From NCBI GenBank assembly GCA_950106755.1, contig OX467082.1:6634001-6698000 (forward strand): a stretch of DNA of 64,000 nucleotides, written 5' to 3'. Below, piece by piece: positions 61,364 through 64,000 of the stretch (position 1 is its first letter; each line of letters opens with the position of its first letter). The notes beneath the pieces were generated by a model. The model was not told where the DNA came from, ran no database searches, and was given only the letters and a program-made list of their open reading frames with translations. Origin of the DNA: Climacium dendroides. Lineage: Eukaryota > Streptophyta > Bryopsida > Hypnales > Climaciaceae. The translations under genes were made by a program, and so were the position numbers.

Positions 61364-62935
61364 ACCATTAGACATTAAAATAAAACAGGTTAAAATGTAG
61401 CTTTTTTATTCAAATTTTGGAACATCTTTTTGCCTACTCATTATAACAGATTTTAGATGACATCTACTATGAGTAAACTGATGTCCAAAAAAATGTTTTA
61501 GTATGTTTTTTCAAATGTCATTAAAAATGTGGGTTTCTTATAGTGTCTTTTAAGGGTATACTAAGTTATGTGGTCAATGCCCTTGGAAGGCTACAACAAT
61601 AAGAAAAAAAAAAGTGTAATTGGACTTCAATGCATTTGAAATTTTGCTATAAAGGATGCATTTTTGGAAAAACATTCATGAATAAAACAACTCAGGAGAA
61701 GTATATTGCAAGAAGACTACACATTTATATTGCATGACCAAAAGAAAACAAATAAAAGAAAATATCTAGAGTTTCAACATAAAAAAACACTTTTGCTTTT
61801 GAAAGTGTTGGACCTGCAAAACACAAAACACACTCTAATGTTCAAGTAAAAAACTCAATGTTGTAATATCATTACAAGCATTGAAAATTGAAAATGATCA
61901 ATGGTTTGAAGGAATTTGTAATGAAAGAAAGTAAGAAGAATTTCTAACCTCATTAGAAGCTATTGCAAGTTCAAGTGCATGAGAAAGATAGTGGATGCAT
62001 GGTTTGGTACGTGTCTCAATATTGTCACTAGTTGATTCTCTAATCAACCTTGCTAATGAGAGCTTTTATAAGTGATTTTGCCTTCATAAAAAATTTCTTT
62101 TTATTTTGGAAAACATTTCAAACATACCCATTTAGAACTTCAAATATACTATACAAAGGAAAGAATTAAAAATAAGAAATACAATGATGTTGGCACCAAA
62201 GAATTCATTTTTAGATAAATATAATTTTCATTTATTCTTATATAGTCACCATACACCATTTCTATGTGTTTATATTTTAAAAGAAGTCCATATGTATTAA
62301 ATTAATTATTGTAACAGTTTATACATGTATCTTTTGAGAGTCTATAAATCAATATTGATAGACATTGATTGTCAAAAAAAAATATAGACGTCTTCTTAAT
62401 TAAGTTTTTATGTTTTTAAATCCAAAAATAGCATAACAAAATACAATTCTTTGTGTAATATTAACTTTGGAATACATCCCTTCTACAAAATCAACCTTAT
62501 GACACAATTACTGATAAATGAAACTATGCATCTATCCAATAATTGTGAGTTAACCCCTAAATACTAAAGACTTCTAGGAATTTTTTCAAAATGGAACAAA
62601 AAGCCAACGTTTGGATAAATTGTATCAATTTTAAAAAATTATAACTGTACAAATTCAAACTATACATGTTAGAGATCACATTGAAAAATGAAACACAACA
62701 ATATTACTTCACTAGAAGAAAAAACAGGGTTTTGCGACTACAACTTGCGACTGGTTTTGTAGTCATATGGGACGTTTGCGACTTGGTGATATTCTGAAGT
62801 CCGCAGTCGCAGTGGACAAGTCGCATGAGTTGCACTGCAGTCGCGAGGTTGTTATGCATTCGATAGGCAATGGAGAACTTCGTCGATGAACTGTTCTGAC
62901 GTGGTTGCTTACATGGAAGTTATTTCACTTATTTG

Positions 62936-63142
62936 TGTGCAACTTGTTTGCGACTAATGTGCAACTGGTTTGCGATTGACATACAATTGGTGTGCAACTA
63001 GTTTACGATTGATGTGCAACTTGTTTGCAACTAGAGTGCAACTGGTTTGCGATTGACATACAACTGGTTTGCAATTGATGTGCAATTCGTTTGCGACTAG
63101 TGTGCAACTCGTTTGTGATTGACATACAATTGGTTTGCAACT
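62936..63142 (+). repeat. Left subterminal repeats of the CACTA element
   Basis: About nine 22-bp units alternating GTTTGCGACTAATGTGCAACT and GTTTGCGATTGACATACAATT types. In En/Spm such motifs bind the TNPA-like protein. Confidence 0.85.
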
Positions 63143-63332
63143 TGTCTATAATTTATAGACTTGTAGATTATAGAAATCTACAAATTGTAGAAATCTACAA
63201 AATATATAAATATTAGAATTTCACTATCAAAATTCATTACACAAGAATGCTATAACTTACCATTCTTATCTGTTTAAGCTGATGGTCTTCTTGACAATTG
63301 ATATGGGACAATTGAGTCGATTTTCAGTCATG

Positions 63333-63478
63333 TTCTAGTTGCATTGCACTTGTTCTCTAGTTGCATTTGAATCGTTTTTTAGTTGCACTGTAGTCGAGCT
63401 CTAGTTGCATTATAGTTGATTCCTAGTTGCATTTGAGTCATTTCTAAGTTGCAATCTTCTAGTTTTTAGTTGCAGCCT
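63333..63478 (-). repeat. Right subterminal repeats of the CACTA element
   Basis: Six or so units built on CTAGTTGCATT, spaced about 23-27 bp, inverted relative to the GCAACT motif on the left side. Confidence 0.8.
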
Positions 63479-64000
63479 GTAATCAAAGCGATTGCATTTT
63501 TCCACGGTGGACTCTACTTTGCGGATAGCTATCCACATGGACAACTGCGATGAATACTGGATGTAGAACACCTCATGTCAGTTCTTCTATTACAGTATCG
63601 TAATCCTATTCTTCATTTTCCGACTACTTTGCGACTACAACTACATACACGTGAAATTTGGTGCAAATACAGAGGGCTACAGTCGCATCTCAGTTGTATA
63701 GGACACATAGTCGCATCTCAGTGGGTTGCAACGGACACGTTTTTCTTCTAGTGCTTATGGATTGAAAGATTATAATGTTTGATCATGAGGGTGTTAAAAC
63801 TATAAAAGTGATTTGAAGTCTTTCAATCCTCTTTTCATATGTTAAACCTAAAAATTTGGTCACCAAAAAATATGATAATAAAGAGCCTAACATGCATAAC
63901 CCCAATCAATTTATGGCTTCTCAAAATCTATTCTACAATTTTTTTAAATGAAATTCTTATGAGATTTTTTCTCTAAGATTTAGTGTATTTGAGGCTCATT

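Larger units (their letters stand above)
62710..63753. mobile_element. Non-autonomous CACTA (En/Spm) element with perfect target duplication
   Basis: 1044 bp. Ends CACTAGAAGAAAAAACAGG and, reverse complemented, CACTAGAAGAAAAACGTG; CTT at 62707-62709 and 63754-63756. Subterminal arrays on both sides fit the superfamily. No transposase is encoded. The homologous sequence at 52270-52285 shows the uninterrupted site (CCATAAGTGATATTG). Confidence 0.92.
62554..64000. mobile_element. TTAA-type element, second subfamily (copy g), runs off the window
   Basis: TTAA at 62550-62553, then CCCCTAAATACTAAAG. The interior is the reverse complement of 51806-52441 (ATAATGTTTGATCATGAGGG, ATTTGGTCACC, CCCAATCAATTTATGGCTTC). 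It is interrupted by the CACTA element at 62710-63753; the far end lies beyond 64000. Confidence 0.75.

Noticed and set aside
1..64000. tRNA or rRNA genes
   Set aside because: No T-loop-like GGTTCGA context with a foldable cloverleaf, and no rRNA-like conserved stretches were noticed on reading; a covariance-model scan was not possible.

Overview
The window is nuclear DNA from a green land plant. It carries three intron-rich protein genes: a SYP7-type Qc-SNARE, a TPX2-like spindle or microtubule protein, and a CBL-interacting protein kinase (CIPK). All have short GT-AG introns and all are read from the minus strand. The rest is AT-rich, repeat-filled intergenic DNA. Short introns combined with long intergenic stretches full of non-autonomous DNA transposons would suit a bryophyte or another non-seed plant, but this is only an impression; nothing here fixes the species.

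Layout. 1-25.3 kb: no intact gene. It holds several approximately 0.8-1.0 kb elements bounded by TTAA and CCCYTAAAGG-like inverted termini, small TA-flanked MITEs starting AGGTAG, a decayed pogo/Tigger element with the last 80 codons of a transposase, a dead Ty1/Copia fragment, a 51-bp minisatellite and a compound tandem repeat. 25.36-29.19 kb: SYP7 syntaxin, 7 exons, 280 aa. 29.96-34.84 kb: TPX2-like gene, 9 exons, 656 aa, ending about 770 bp upstream of the SYP7 start. 35.3-40.9 kb: repeats, including a 50-bp minisatellite. 40.91-44.01 kb: CIPK, 12 exons, 444 aa, with a tandem duplication in its upstream leader. 45-64 kb: no convincing gene. It holds more TTAA elements, TA MITEs, a PIF/Harbinger-like MITE with TAA target duplication, foldback sequences, and a 1.04-kb CACTA element with a perfect 3-bp target duplication inserted in another transposon.

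The three genes are functionally unrelated (membrane fusion, mitotic spindle, calcium signalling); their shared strand is not an operon. I rebuilt the exons by hand from splice sites, reading frame and family conservation; phases close in all three models.

The most unusual signal is the TTAA/CCCYTAAAGG family. At least eight copies or partial copies lie in 64 kb. Most of those in its largest subfamily share an internal core at a fixed distance from one end. The termini and TTAA duplication are those expected for piggyBac (or Sola3) transposons, which are not typical of plants. No transposase for it is present in the window.
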